Positions 16,528 to 27,400 of a stretch of 34,247 nt of DNA are shown here, one piece after another; positions within the stretch are counted from its first letter, which is position 1, and the number at the start of each line of letters is the position of its first letter. The position numbers were made by a program, and so were the translations under genes. The notes beneath the pieces are model-generated. The model worked only from the letters and a program-made list of their open reading frames with translations. It was not told the DNA's origin and made no database searches. Location: positions 1-34,247 of the forward strand of contig JANJUX010000055.1 in NCBI GenBank assembly GCA_024710355.1, written 5' to 3'. Origin of the DNA: Candidatus Rifleibacteriota bacterium (GTDB lineage: Bacteria > Muiribacteriota > Ozemobacteria > Ozemobacterales > Ozemobacteraceae).

Positions 16528-16647
16528 ATGGGAGACAAGGGCGGAAAGAAAGATAAAGACAAGGTTAAGAAACAGGCTGACAAGAAGCACGACGACAAAG
16601 ACAAAGCAGCCAAAGAAAAACAGCCGAAGCAAAAACCAAAACCTTAA
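16528..16647 (+). CDS. Lysine-rich small protein, 39 residues
   Basis: The frame starts at ATG 16528 behind a near-perfect AGGAGG (16516-16521). Sixteen of 39 residues are Lys, with Asp, Gln and Pro making most of the rest, and there are no aromatic residues. The chain is likely disordered; strong basic charge suggests nucleic acid or anionic surface binding. The gene has its own promoter, leader hairpins and a downstream stem-loop, so it looks like an independent, possibly highly expressed unit. I know of no family for it. The strong signals argue that it is real in spite of its size. Confidence 0.6.
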   Translation: MGDKGGKKDKDKVKKQADKKHDDKDKAAKEKQPKQKPKP

Positions 16648-16660
16648 GTCCTGCTGAGAC

Positions 16661-16724
16661 ACTGGCGCAGAATTCGATAACAGCAATTTGCTGACGATTT
16701 CTGCGCCAGTTTGCTATTTTAGAC
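16661..16724 (+). terminator. Terminator-like 12-bp inverted repeat
   Basis: ACTGGCGCAGAA (16661-16672) pairs perfectly with TTCTGCGCCAGT (16699-16710). A nested hairpin, CAGCAA-T-TTGCTG, lies in the loop at 16681-16693. A T-rich run (TTGCTATTTT, 16711-16720) follows on the plus strand, fitting termination of the small-protein transcript. It also stands about 47 bases beyond the end of the oleD gene on the other strand and may slow that transcript too. Confidence 0.6.
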
Positions 16725-16756
16725 CAGTCATTCCGAATCCATCTCGCGAAAATGGT

Positions 16757-17797
16757 TCAGTGTTTGTCGGGTTTGTCGAACTGGTTGGCTTTGAGGTAGG
16801 CTGCGTGCAGGCGGCGAATGCCTTCTTCGATGCTGATCTTCGGCTGGTAGCCGAAGTCGCGGCGGGCAGCGTCGATGTTGAACCAGTGGGCGGTCGACAG
16901 TTCGCCGGCGACCCAGCGGGTGATCGGCGGCTCGCCTTCGAGTTTGAACCATTTGAATACTTTTTCGCAGATCAGGCCGATAAACCAGGCAATTTTCGGC
17001 GAAATCGTCGCGGTGACCGGTGCCAGGCCGGCGGCACCAATGATCAGATTGGTTATCTGTGAAATCGGCATCGGCTCGCCGTTAGTGATGAAATAGGCCT
17101 TGCCGGCAGGGACACTGCCCGGGGCCAGCTTTTCAGCGGCGAGAATATGCGCTTCGGCGGCATTGTCGATGTAAACCGTATCGACGAGGTTTTTGCCGTC
17201 GCCGACGAATTTGAGGCGGCCGGCTCTGGCGCGCGAAACCAGTCGCGGCCCGAGATGATTGTCGCCCGGGCCCCAGATCAGGTGCGGGCGCAGCGCGACC
17301 ACCGCCAGTTCCGGTGAATTCGCTTTCAGCGCGGCCTGTTCGGCCATGCTTTTGGTTTTTGGGTAGTAGGCATCGTAATGATCAGGGTAGGGAAGGCTCT
17401 CGTCGGCACCGCTGACATCACCATGCGAAAAGACGACGCTCGGTGAACTGGTGTAGATGAGCCTGCCGACTTTGTGCTGCTGGCAGGCTCTGATGACGTT
17501 CAGGGTACCCTGATAATTGATGCGTTCGTATTCTGAATAGGGTTCGGCAATTCCGGCCTTGGCGGCGGTATGAAAAACCAGGTCGCAGCCGGCGACCGCT
17601 TTGCTGACCAGCTCAGCGTCTGAAATCTCGCCCTGAAAAACCGTGCAGCCGGCCTTTGCCAGCTCGGGGTAACTGCCACGGCACAGCACCCGAACCTTGA
17701 CTTCGCGTTCGAGAAGCATTCTGACGATGGCACCGCCGAGAAAGCCACTGCCACCGGTTACGAGAGCGGTTTTTCCTGATAACGGGCTGCTGGTCAT
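16757..17797 (-). CDS. oleD: NAD(P)-dependent 2-alkyl-3-oxoalkanoate reductase (OleD)
   Basis: OleD is a short-chain-dehydrogenase-type enzyme of the 3-beta-HSD/epimerase group that reduces the beta-keto acid made by OleA to a beta-hydroxy acid, using NADPH. The N-terminus has the Rossmann motif GGSGFLG (15-21); catalytic Ser in YTSSPSVVF (about 117-119) and the Tyr145...Lys149 pair (YPKTK) are intact. It is the last gene of the operon; its ATG is five bases after the oleC stop. The assignment rests on the context as well as the motifs. Length (346 residues) suits the family. Confidence 0.87.
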   Translation of the reverse strand: MTSSPLSGKTALVTGGSGFLGGAIVRMLLEREVKVRVLCRGSYPELAKAGCTVFQGEISDAELVSKAVAGCDLVFHTAAKAGIAEPYSEYERINYQGTLNVIRACQQHKVGRLIYTSSPSVVFSHGDVSGADESLPYPDHYDAYYPKTKSMAEQAALKANSPELAVVALRPHLIWGPGDNHLGPRLVSRARAGRLKFVGDGKNLVDTVYIDNAAEAHILAAEKLAPGSVPAGKAYFITNGEPMPISQITNLIIGAAGLAPVTATISPKIAWFIGLICEKVFKWFKLEGEPPITRWVAGELSTAHWFNIDAARRDFGYQPKISIEEGIRRLHAAYLKANQFDKPDKH

Positions 17798-17802
17798 GAT
17801 GT

Positions 17803-19473
17803 TCAGATCCTGCCTTTCAATTTTTCACCGGCCCATTCGGCCAGGGTTTCGCGGTTGATTTTTGCGTTATGCCGCACGTCGACCGGGAACCCGGAATGAA
17901 TGATAAAATGTTTGATGGCGCGAGTGTGGTCGTGGCGGGCGCCGATTTCCTGCAGTTCTTTGACGAGGGCTTCGGTATTGATTTCGTGCACGCCTTTTTC
18001 AAGTTCGACACAGATTACCGGCGTCTGGCGGCCCTTGTCGCCGACGCCGACGAGAGCGGTTCTGAAAACTTTCGGGTGCTGATTGAAAACCCGCTCGCAC
18101 GGAATCGTGAAATAGACGCGGTCGGCGGCTTCGACCCGGTGGGTTTTGCGGCCGCAGAACCAGACGCGGCCCTGGGCGTCGATGCGACCGACATCGCCCA
18201 TGCGGTGCCAGATTTCGTTACCTTCGCGGATCTTTGCCAGCCGCGTGTTTTCGGGGCGGCAGAAATACTCGCGGGTGACGATCGGGCCTTTGACGGTAAT
18301 TTCGCCGATTTCGCCGGGTTTGAGAACCAGATCGTCAGACCATTCGGGAATCGCCTCGTCGGTGATTCTGATAATTCTTGTCTGCACCTGCTTTATCGGG
18401 AACCCTACACAGGTGCCGCCGCCGGCATCGGTTTCGCCCGCGGTTTCGCCGAGAATCATGCGGCTGCCGATCGAGCTCACCGGCAGTGCTTCGGTGGCGC
18501 CATAGGGTGTGTGAATCTGCGCATCGTCATTGAGCATGCGGTGAAAGCGCTGCAGAATATCATTGCGCGCCGGGGCACCGCATGAAATCACCTGACGCAG
18601 TGACGGCAGCTTGATATTGTTTTCGACGCCATAGCGGCTGAGCGTGTCGACCAGCGCCGGTGAGCCGAACATGAAGGTGGCGCCGTTGTCGGTAATGGCT
18701 TCGATCAGCTTGCGCGGGTCGGCTTTGGCCGGTTTGCTCGCGTCCATGTCGGGTATGACGGCGGTCATGCCGAGGCAGACGTCGAACAACCCGAAGAGCG
18801 GGAAAGTCGCGAGATCGACGTCTTCGGTGGTGAAGCCGTAGATTTCCTGCAGGAATTTAACCTGGTGCGTCAGAATTCCGTGCGTGTAGACCGCGCCCTT
18901 CGAGATGCCGGTGCTGCCGGAAGTGAACATCAATGCCGCCATTTCATCGGCGGGCAGCATTTCGATCGGGTATTCAGAGCCGTCTTCGTGCCGCAGATCA
19001 TGGAATTTGTGGCCGCCCCAGAAGACTTTCGGCCCGAGAGTGACGCAGGTTTTGATCGTATCTGGCGACCAGCGCATGATGACGCGCAGGGCGTGCGCGA
19101 GTGAAACGCCGATGAAAGCTTCGGGCTGGGCTTCGCCGATGCAGGTTTTCAGGCTTTTGAGGCCGATGCCGGGGTCGATCATTATCATTACCGCGCCGAC
19201 CTTGCAGAGCGCGAAGAAGGCGGTGAAAAATTCGATGCCGGGCTTGATCATCACGACGGTTTTGGTGCCGCGTTTGATGCCGATGCGGTTGAGGCCGCGG
19301 GCAAAGCGGTTGGTTTCTTCTTCGAGCTGCCTGAAGGTCATGCCGGTATAGGCAACGCGGCCAAAGCGGTCGCGGCCGGCCGGAACGACGACGGCACGTT
19401 TGTGCGGGGTTTCGGCGGCTTTCTGACGTATGAAAGCGGCCATGTTGACGCCATGGTTGTTGTTACCGGTCAT
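17803..19473 (-). CDS. oleC: Beta-lactone synthetase (OleC), AMP-forming ligase family
   Basis: OleC belongs to the ANL family of adenylating enzymes but turns beta-hydroxy acids into beta-lactones, the third step of olefin synthesis. The phosphate-binding loop is FTSGSTGISKG (183-193), followed by the adenine and hinge motifs (PYGATEALP, GDVGRID...WFCGRKTHR). The catalytic Lys538 lies in NAKINRETLAEW near the C-terminus. Length (556 residues) matches the family. The ATG follows the oleB stop by 12 bases. In some bacteria OleB and OleC are fused; here they are separate. Confidence 0.9.
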   Translation of the reverse strand: MTGNNNHGVNMAAFIRQKAAETPHKRAVVVPAGRDRFGRVAYTGMTFRQLEEETNRFARGLNRIGIKRGTKTVVMIKPGIEFFTAFFALCKVGAVMIMIDPGIGLKSLKTCIGEAQPEAFIGVSLAHALRVIMRWSPDTIKTCVTLGPKVFWGGHKFHDLRHEDGSEYPIEMLPADEMAALMFTSGSTGISKGAVYTHGILTHQVKFLQEIYGFTTEDVDLATFPLFGLFDVCLGMTAVIPDMDASKPAKADPRKLIEAITDNGATFMFGSPALVDTLSRYGVENNIKLPSLRQVISCGAPARNDILQRFHRMLNDDAQIHTPYGATEALPVSSIGSRMILGETAGETDAGGGTCVGFPIKQVQTRIIRITDEAIPEWSDDLVLKPGEIGEITVKGPIVTREYFCRPENTRLAKIREGNEIWHRMGDVGRIDAQGRVWFCGRKTHRVEAADRVYFTIPCERVFNQHPKVFRTALVGVGDKGRQTPVICVELEKGVHEINTEALVKELQEIGARHDHTRAIKHFIIHSGFPVDVRHNAKINRETLAEWAGEKLKGRI

Positions 19474-19485
19474 TTGTTGCTCCTG

Positions 19486-20394
19486 TCAGGGGTTGGCGGC
19501 GAAAAGGGCGCGAACCAGCCTGAAAATCTGGTCGCCGGCATCTTCGAGAACATAGTGTCCGGCGTGGAAGCTGTGAAATTCAGCTTTGGGCAGCCGTCGC
19601 TGCCATTCGGCAAAAAAGTGTCGGCCAAAAACGAAGTCTTTGCGGCCGAAGCAAACGATCGCCGGCTTGTTAATCAGGGCGCTCAGCCCGTTTTCGATAC
19701 GGACCAGCTCATTGTATGATGGGTCGGCTTCAACGAGCGGGATATCCTGGACAAAGCGGGTGGTGGCGACGCGATTGGCCGGGTTATCGTAGGGCGCCCG
19801 GAAACCATGCCGGACCTTGCGGCTCATTCCCTTGATCGAGCAGGTGTGGCTGGCGATGAATGAGAAAGCGTTGAAAGTGCGGTTCAGGCAGGCGCCGAAT
19901 TCGGTGTGTCTGAACAGCCAGATCGGCCAGGGAAACGGGCACTCGGCCGGCAGTCTGAAGGCGCCGGTGTTGAGAATGACCAGTCTTTTGATTTTTTCGG
20001 GGTGGCGGGTCGCATAGCCCATGCCGATGGCTCCGCCCCAGTCGTGCACGGCGAGGTTGATCGGTTCGCTTAAATTCAGGCTTTCGATGAGGGCTTCGAG
20101 GTTGTCGACGTGTTCTTTGAGCGTGTAGCCGAAAGCGTCGAGGCCGGGTTTATCGGAAAGGCCGCAGCCAATGTGGTCGGGCGCGATGCAGCGGTATTCG
20201 CCGCTGAAGTTTTTGATCATGTCGCGATAAAGAAACGACCACGATGGGTTGCCGTGCACCATGACAAAAGGTTCGCCTTTGCCTTCGTCGACGTAATGCT
20301 GCCGGTGGCCGGAAGCATGTTTGAAATAATTATTGGCAAAAGGGTAGAGATCTTTGAATTCTTCGGTATTGAAAGCCATGCTTACCATTCCCAT
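19486..20394 (-). CDS. oleB: Beta-lactone decarboxylase (OleB), alpha/beta-hydrolase
   Basis: OleB is a haloalkane-dehalogenase-like alpha/beta hydrolase that releases carbon dioxide from the beta-lactone made by OleC and leaves the olefin. It has oxyanion motif HGNPSW (47-52), nucleophile Asp118 in HDWGG, a second acid Asp253 (GRKDFVF) and His280 (HAGHYVLED). Asp as nucleophile rather than Ser is the OleB/dehalogenase pattern. The first ATG (20394) overlaps oleA by 13 bases; the third ATG at 20379, which starts MAFNTEEF, is also possible. It lies between oleA and oleC. Confidence 0.9.
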   Translation of the reverse strand: MGMVSMAFNTEEFKDLYPFANNYFKHASGHRQHYVDEGKGEPFVMVHGNPSWSFLYRDMIKNFSGEYRCIAPDHIGCGLSDKPGLDAFGYTLKEHVDNLEALIESLNLSEPINLAVHDWGGAIGMGYATRHPEKIKRLVILNTGAFRLPAECPFPWPIWLFRHTEFGACLNRTFNAFSFIASHTCSIKGMSRKVRHGFRAPYDNPANRVATTRFVQDIPLVEADPSYNELVRIENGLSALINKPAIVCFGRKDFVFGRHFFAEWQRRLPKAEFHSFHAGHYVLEDAGDQIFRLVRALFAANP

Positions 20395-21422
20395 CCCAGC
20401 ATCATGCTGTTGAGGCCGCTGCCAATACCGATAAAGCCGACTTTCTGCTTCTTTTCGAGAATGCCGCGTTCTTCGGCGATGGCGGCGGTTACCGGCAGAG
20501 ACACGGTGCCCATGTTGCCGAGAAACGGAAAGGTGGAAAAGTCTTTTTCGGGCGGCAGGCCCAGATTATTCAAAATGGCATCGCGGTTGGCCGCGGCCAC
20601 CTGATGCGAAATAATGCGGTCGAGTTCTTCGCGCGCCCAGCCCAGCTCTTTGAAAAAGACATCGCCGACGCGTCTGATCAGGTCGCCGCCATGTCTGAGC
20701 ATGCCGATGGCGTTGGTTTCCATCATCTGCGGAGCACGGGCCGGAATTCGCTGATCGGCGCCCCAGCGGCACATACGGTGATGCTCGGGGGCTCCGAGAG
20801 CGGCGCCACCCTTCAGCTGCGGGCCTTTGTGACCGAACGAACCGTCGGTGAGCACGATACCGACAGCGCCGGAACCGCCGGTCATGGTTGCCAGAGCCTG
20901 TTTGAAGAATTCCATGGTGCCCTCTTCAAGCATGCGCTGAATCATGATTTCGGTGATTTCGCGGGCGGTTTCGCAGGCAACGACGATACCGGCTCTGATC
21001 TGGCCGAGCTCGATGCGGTTGGCGACGTCGATGATACCGGTCATGGCACCGAGACAGGCGTTGGAAACGTCATGAATGACGGTGCTGGCTTTGACTTTGA
21101 GCTCGGCGGCGACGTGGCAGGCGGTCGCGGGCTCGTAGTTATCGCGGCAGACGCCGCCATAGACGACGGCGCCGATGTCTTCAGGCGCAACGTCGGTTTC
21201 GGCGAGCGCTTTTTTGGCCGCCTTGGCCGCTTCGACAGCGTTGACATGGCCCGGGCCCCACCAGCGGCGTTCGCGAATTCCGGTCAGGGCTTCGAGCTGA
21301 CCCGGGTGCAGGTAAAGTTTGCGGTACAGCGGCGCCAGCTGTTCTTCGATCCAGGTCGAAGTAACGATGTGCTGAGGCAGCTCGTAGCCGATGGCTTCTA
21401 AAAATACCCGGGTAAATTTCAT
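20382..21422 (-). CDS. oleA: Acyl-CoA head-to-head condensing enzyme (OleA)
   Basis: OleA is a thiolase-fold enzyme of the KAS III type that condenses two fatty acyl thioesters at the alpha carbon to a 2-alkyl-3-oxo acid. Active-site Cys123 lies in HDVSNACLGAM; His273 (ISHQV) and Asn303 (FLGNMGTVSLP) complete the triad. Glu97 in RDNYEPA matches the OleA-specific glutamate that enters the partner active site. Length (346 residues) is right. It follows the megasynthase gene after 33 bases, with no terminator between, so the polyunsaturated acyl chain may be passed to it directly. Confidence 0.93.
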   Translation of the reverse strand: MKFTRVFLEAIGYELPQHIVTSTWIEEQLAPLYRKLYLHPGQLEALTGIRERRWWGPGHVNAVEAAKAAKKALAETDVAPEDIGAVVYGGVCRDNYEPATACHVAAELKVKASTVIHDVSNACLGAMTGIIDVANRIELGQIRAGIVVACETAREITEIMIQRMLEEGTMEFFKQALATMTGGSGAVGIVLTDGSFGHKGPQLKGGAALGAPEHHRMCRWGADQRIPARAPQMMETNAIGMLRHGGDLIRRVGDVFFKELGWAREELDRIISHQVAAANRDAILNNLGLPPEKDFSTFPFLGNMGTVSLPVTAAIAEERGILEKKQKVGFIGIGSGLNSMMLGWEW

Positions 21423-21455
21423 AGTTAACCGCTTTGTCGTGGAAGGATAGCAGAC

Positions 21456-24400
21456 TCAGCCGTCAATTACAACTCTGAGGGCAAAATCTTTCATGCTGTA
21501 GATGATGCGGCCGTCGACCTTCAGGAAGCCTTCGGCGACGATCAGGTGGTCGGCATCGTCGATTCTGGTGATGCAGGCGTCGACGGTGACCAGTTTGTCT
21601 TTCGGAATGACCTGGCCGCGATACGACCAGATGTGCTTCTGCCCGACCGCCATCGGCTGGAAATGGCAGGGGCGGCCCGCCAGCTGGTTGCCCCAGCGGT
21701 GCATGGCAGCGACCTTGAGCAGCTGCATGAAAGATTCGAGGCCGAGCGAGCCCGGAATGACCGGGTCCTGATAGAAGTGTGCTTTGAAGAACCATTCGCC
21801 GGGGTTAACGGCTTTGGTACCCCTGACGAAACCGAGACCGGCGGGGCCGCCATCCGGAACGAACAGCGTGATGCGGTCGAGCATCAGGTAGCAGCTGCCC
21901 GGCAGGGTGAGGCCGTTCAGCGTAACCGGGGTCGCGTCATCGGGCGCTACCGGTGCGGTGCGTTCGAGCGCGAAATCGACGTGGCGGGCAGATTCGGCGG
22001 CAGAAGGTTCGTAGGTCTGTATACCGCGCAGGCCGACCTGGTCGGCGAGGGCTTCTTTCGAGAAGAAGCCGAACGTGGTCTGGCCTTCGTAAATCTTGCG
22101 GTCGCCCTGGGTGACGAGCAGGTCGAACGACTGAATCAGCATGCCGGCTGAATTGGCGGCTTTGGTCGATTTGACCGTGGCGGTCAGGGTGCCGGAATTG
22201 ATATTGACGTCTTCGTAGAGAACCGCAGAACCGTCGAGGTTGCGGTAGTGCAGGTCTTTGCTGCTGGTGGCCGCCGAGCCCATGTAACACGAATACCAGC
22301 CGCAGACCTGCAGCGGGAATTCGAGCATGACCGAGAACGGAATACTGGTCTGGCGGTTGGCTTTGAAGAACCAGTGGTCGGGCCTGATGTCGAACTGGCC
22401 CTGAACGGTGCCGCCGGTTTTGATTTTCATGAATTCGGCGTTGACCATGGTGATGCGGTCGACGAACAGAAACGGCGGGTTCGGCAGGCGGGCCAGGAAA
22501 CGTTCGCTGTCGAAAACCTTGAACTGCTCGCCAAAGCACAGAGACGGCTTGCCGATCGCATATTCAAGAATCTGCTGACCGGTATAAATTGCCGGCAGCA
22601 TTTCCGGGTGCTGCGCTACGGCCGGGGCCGCTTCGGTATAAGCGGGAATCTGAGCCGGCGCGCCGGTTGCCTGGCGGCGGTTCTGCCACAGGGCTTCGAT
22701 GCTTTCACGGCTGGCGCCGCTGAGTCTGATGCTCATGTTGAGCACCTGCACGATGCGGTTGCCGTCGGCAAACATCAGGGCATCGGCAATGACGTAAGGT
22801 TCAGGGCCGTAGCCCATTTCCTTGATCGAAATGTCGTAAAGGGCCTTTTTGACACCGGGAATTACCTGGCCGCGGCAGCGCAGCTGGCTCTGAACATCGA
22901 TTACCGGTTCAAAAGCGCAGGTCGCTGACGGGGCGATCCAGCCCATGCGCAGCAGGAAAACGCGCAGAGACTGCATGCATGATTCATACATCAGGGTACC
23001 GGGCATGACCTGATCGTCGCAGAAATGCTGGGTCAGGAACCAGGCATTCTTCGGAATATCGATTTCGGCCTTGATCTGGCCGAGGCCGAAACGGCCGCCG
23101 GTCGGGTTGATTTCGGTGATGCGGTCGATCATCGCCATCTGGCCGGTCGGAATGGTCTGCGGCACGATGCCGAGGTCGGCAAACTGCGGGCCAAAAGCGG
23201 TAGCCAGGTCGCCACGACGCAGAGCGTCGAGAGCGGTATCGTCGAAAGATTCGATCTGCATGGCCGGCAGCAGTTCGCGGCCGGGCAGGTTGGGGCGTGG
23301 GTCGAGGCAGGTGTCTTCTGGAGTGAGAACGATACCCTTGCCGTCGGCGAGCTGCTGATCGGTAAAAAAGCCGGCGCAGCCGTTGCGCATGGTGATCAGG
23401 TGCTTGCCATCGATGCTGCCGTCGAATTCGAAGAAGAACAGGTAGGTGTTGGCCTGGCGAATGAAGCGGTCAACCTTGATATCGTAGTTGATGGTGTCAC
23501 CCGGCCGTGGCAGCGGGCCATGGAAAGTGACGACCGCGTCGAGCAGGCGGTATTTGGCGATACCTTTGGTTTTAAAGTCGATGCCGAGCCAGCCTGACAG
23601 GAACAGGTCGGCCTGACCGGCTTCAACGGCCAGCCCGGTCGGCATGCAGTAATTATCGAGATACCAGCCGTCGGGGTAGACATCATGCTGGGTAACCGTG
23701 CGGCCTTTGCCGAGTGAGCCCTTTTCGCCTTCGACGAGCACGATGCGGTCTACGAAGTTGAGAGGGATATCAGGCAGGCGTACGCGGGTCGGGAAGGCAT
23801 CGATCGGTGCGAAGTATTCGCCGAGACAGTTGCCGATTTTGCCGATCGCGAAGTCCATCGAGCCTTTCCAGTCAAGGAAAACCGGCCCGTTGTAGGGTTT
23901 CGGCATGCGCCGCGCAAAAGCCGGCACCGCCGGAGCGGTCATTCGTGCGCTTACCGGGGCAGCATAGAGGGCCTGCTCGATCGCCTGCATTTCACCGGCC
24001 GGAACAGCCTGCAGCAGCTGTATCTGCTGTGCCAGAAGGTTGGCCTGAGCCTGAATCATAGAATTGCTGAAGCTCAGAAAAGCTGCGTGAGCGCCGGCAG
24101 TAGCCTGCTGGGCGGTTTTCCATTCGTTGATGACCTGAGAGGCTGCTGACGGTTGCTGGTTGTTGGTATTCATGTAATTGGTTTCCGTATCTGGGAAATA
24201 TTCTGTGCTTGTAGAAAAATCTGTCATCTCCGGTTCCTGAGCCTGTTGAATGGCTGTCATTAACGCATTTATTTCAGGAACCGGTGCGGCGGCCGGCGCT
24301 GCCGGGGCTGCCGGCGGGGTGCTCAGAGCGGCGACGGCGGCTTTGAGGTTGAGCGGCTGTTTAAAAGTGTTCTGTTCGATTTCATGCACGAGTGGCACGG

Positions 24401-27400
24401 TAATTTCGGGCGCTGGCATTTTCAGGCCGGGCTCGAAAAAGGGTGGGGGCGGGGCTGAAAGTGAAGACAGAGCCGGGGCGGTCGAGGTCTGCGGCAGCAG
24501 GGCCGCGAGAGACTGTATCTGGTAGCCGGTTTTGACGACCACCGGTGCAGCATTGCTTTTGCGGCGGATTTCGATGCTTTCGCGTTCGCGGTAAAGCGGC
24601 GCAAGATCGACGCGCACGCCTTCGGCAGCGACGTTGGCCAGGAAACGCAGCATGGTGCTGTTCTGACTCTGGCCGAACAGCAGGGCCGAGCGGGCGAAAT
24701 GCGGGCGGTTGCCGAGAATGTTGCCGATCATGCGCGACATCGAGGCGCGTGGCCCGATTTCGAGAAAGACTCTGGCGCCTTCGCTATAGGCAGTTTCAAC
24801 ACATTTCGGGAAATTTATACGCCCGACACACTGTGACCTGATCGAATCGGCTGAGGCTTCGGGTTCAGGGGTGAAGACGGTGCCGAGACCGCTGCTGATG
24901 AAAGTCATGCCGGTGGGCGGGTGGCAGTCGTAAAGGTGCAGGGCGCGGTATTCTTCGGCGACCGGCAGGGCGGCTTCGCAATGCACCGACGAAACGCCTT
25001 CGAGCACGAAGAAGGTTTTGCCGATTTTTCTGATCAGGTCTTCGACGGCCGGGCGGTTACCGCCAATGACGCATTCTTCGGGCGTGTTTTCGATGAGAAT
25101 GTAAGCCTGGTCGCCTTTTCTGATCAGCTTTTCCACTTCGAAAGCCGGGCAGCTGACGACGCCGAGCAGCCAGTCGATTTCGGCATTTTCGTCGAGGCCC
25201 CAGTGTTTTCTCGGCGAATTGTAGCGGCCGATAAGTTCACTGGTGAACAGGTTCGAGCGGCGCATGCGGCGCACCATTTCGTCACGTTCGCGCCAGGTGC
25301 GGGTTGCAAAGTTGCCGGCGGTTTCGCCGAGACTGTAACCCATGATTACCTGTGGCTCGATACCGAAGCCTCTGACGACATCGCTGACCATGGCACAACA
25401 CGAAACATGGCTGAAAACCAGCGAGTTGTGGTCGGCGATCAGGTCGCGCATTGCTTCGGTTTCCCAGCCGTCGGGGTAGCTGAGGCGCCAGGGCAGAATC
25501 TGTCGTGGTGAAAACTGGGCCGCGAGCAGTTCGAACTGCGAATCGAGGCGGCGCAGATGTTCGGGCCAGGTCATGCCCAGTTCAGCCCCCATACCCAGGA
25601 AATGATTCCCTGAACCGGGGAAAACAAAAGCGACTTTGCCATTCAGAGCATTGGGCCGCGGGTTGAAGAAAACCCGGTCGTTGGTTTCGGGACCGGCGGT
25701 GATCGGCCGATCTTCGTTGTTGTAAAGATGTTTTACCGCGTATTCGACGCGGCGGCGCAGCTCGGGCAGTGAGTCGGCGACGACGCCGGCAAATAGTCTG
25801 GCTTCGGGCCGCGGCGGGTAGGTGTTCCAGTAGTCGCGGGCCAGTTCATGCACTGAGGCTGCTTCAAGATTGCGCAGGGCCGAAAGGCGTTCGCGCAGGT
25901 CGCAGGCGTTTTCGCCGCCGACGATAAAAATCGCTTCGGCCGGGGCGCCAGCCGGAAAAACTCTGGCCCGGCAGTCTGCTGCCTGTGCTTTTTCGCTCAG
26001 CTGCTGTTCGTCTTCGAATTCGCTGAGAACCGCATGATAGTAAGACCCATCGATGCTTATAGAGTTCACGGCGGCAATACGCGGGCCGTTGATGCGGTTG
26101 CGCAGCCAATATTGCGGTGTGTCAGGGGTAAAAAAGAAATCTTCGCGTTTTTTCAGCGCGGCGATCGGCTTTTTGAGAAGTTTATACCCTGGCAGAATCT
26201 GCTGGTGCAGACACAGTGCTGCTTTTGCCAGCGAAAAGAGCCCGGCGGCGGCACCCGTATGGCCGATGACCATCTTGGTACTGCTGAGCGCACAAAGCTG
26301 ATCGTTGCGCTGGAAACGGGTGCTTTCATCGGTCGAGCGCGCTGGCATGAAACGGCTCATGGCTGCTGCTTCAATGGTGTCTTCGGCGGGTGAGCCGCTG
26401 CCGTTGGTTTCGATGAGGCCCAGGCTTTCGGGGCGCAGACCAGATTCGTTCCAGGCCTGCTGCATGGCCCGCAGACAAGCTTCGGTGCCGGAGCCGCTGT
26501 CATTCATTGCGGCGGCATTGGCTTTACCGAGACCGTTGATGACGGCAATAACCCGGTCACCATCGGCGATTGCGTCTTCTTTGCGTTTAAGAACGAGAGC
26601 GACAGCGCCTTCACCCGGGAAAGACCCTTCGCTTGCTTCATCGAAGGGCACAGAAATGCCATTGCGGGCGAACGGGCGCAGGGTGTCGGCGGCGAGCAGG
26701 TGTCTGAGGTCACCGGCCATATCGACGGCGCCAACTACGGCCGTGTCTATTTCGTGGCGCTGCAGAGCTCTCAGTGCGGCTTCAAGGGCTGACAGCCCTG
26801 AGTTTTCACCGCTCGAAAAGGTATGTGAAGGACCGCCCGCATTGTATTCGCGGGCGATGCGGCTGGCGACGATGCCGCCGAGTGCACCGACGGTGCGGGG
26901 GTTGTTGAGCGGCGGGGTAATCGCGTCGCTAAGCTTGTCAGCCGGAAATTCGCCGAGGCCATTGGCCTGCAGATCGGTTTTCATGCCCCAGCGCGAAGCG
27001 AAGTTGGTACTTTCGAAATCGAGAGCGATGCCCATGAAAACGCCCCAGCGCAGGTTGTTGCTGCGGTTGCCGGTCAGGCGGGCAAGGGCTCCGTCGACCG
27101 TCTGCAGCATCAGCAGCTGCTGCGGCAGAATTTCAGGGATTTCTCGCGGTGAAATTTTGAATTGACCGGGAGTGATGCTGATTTCGTCGACATAAGAACC
27201 TTCAACCAGCCATTTTTCGTCGAGGCTGCAGGGGTGCCGACCTTCGGGCAGTCTGCCACGCTCAGGCCGGCAGTTAAAAACCGCTTCCTGAAATTCGGTC
27301 ACATTTTTGAGGCGCCCGGCTCTGGTATCGACGGCAACTATGGCGATTTCGCATGGTTCCTGCGCAGGTTTTACAGCCGGTTCAGAGACCGGTTTCTGCT

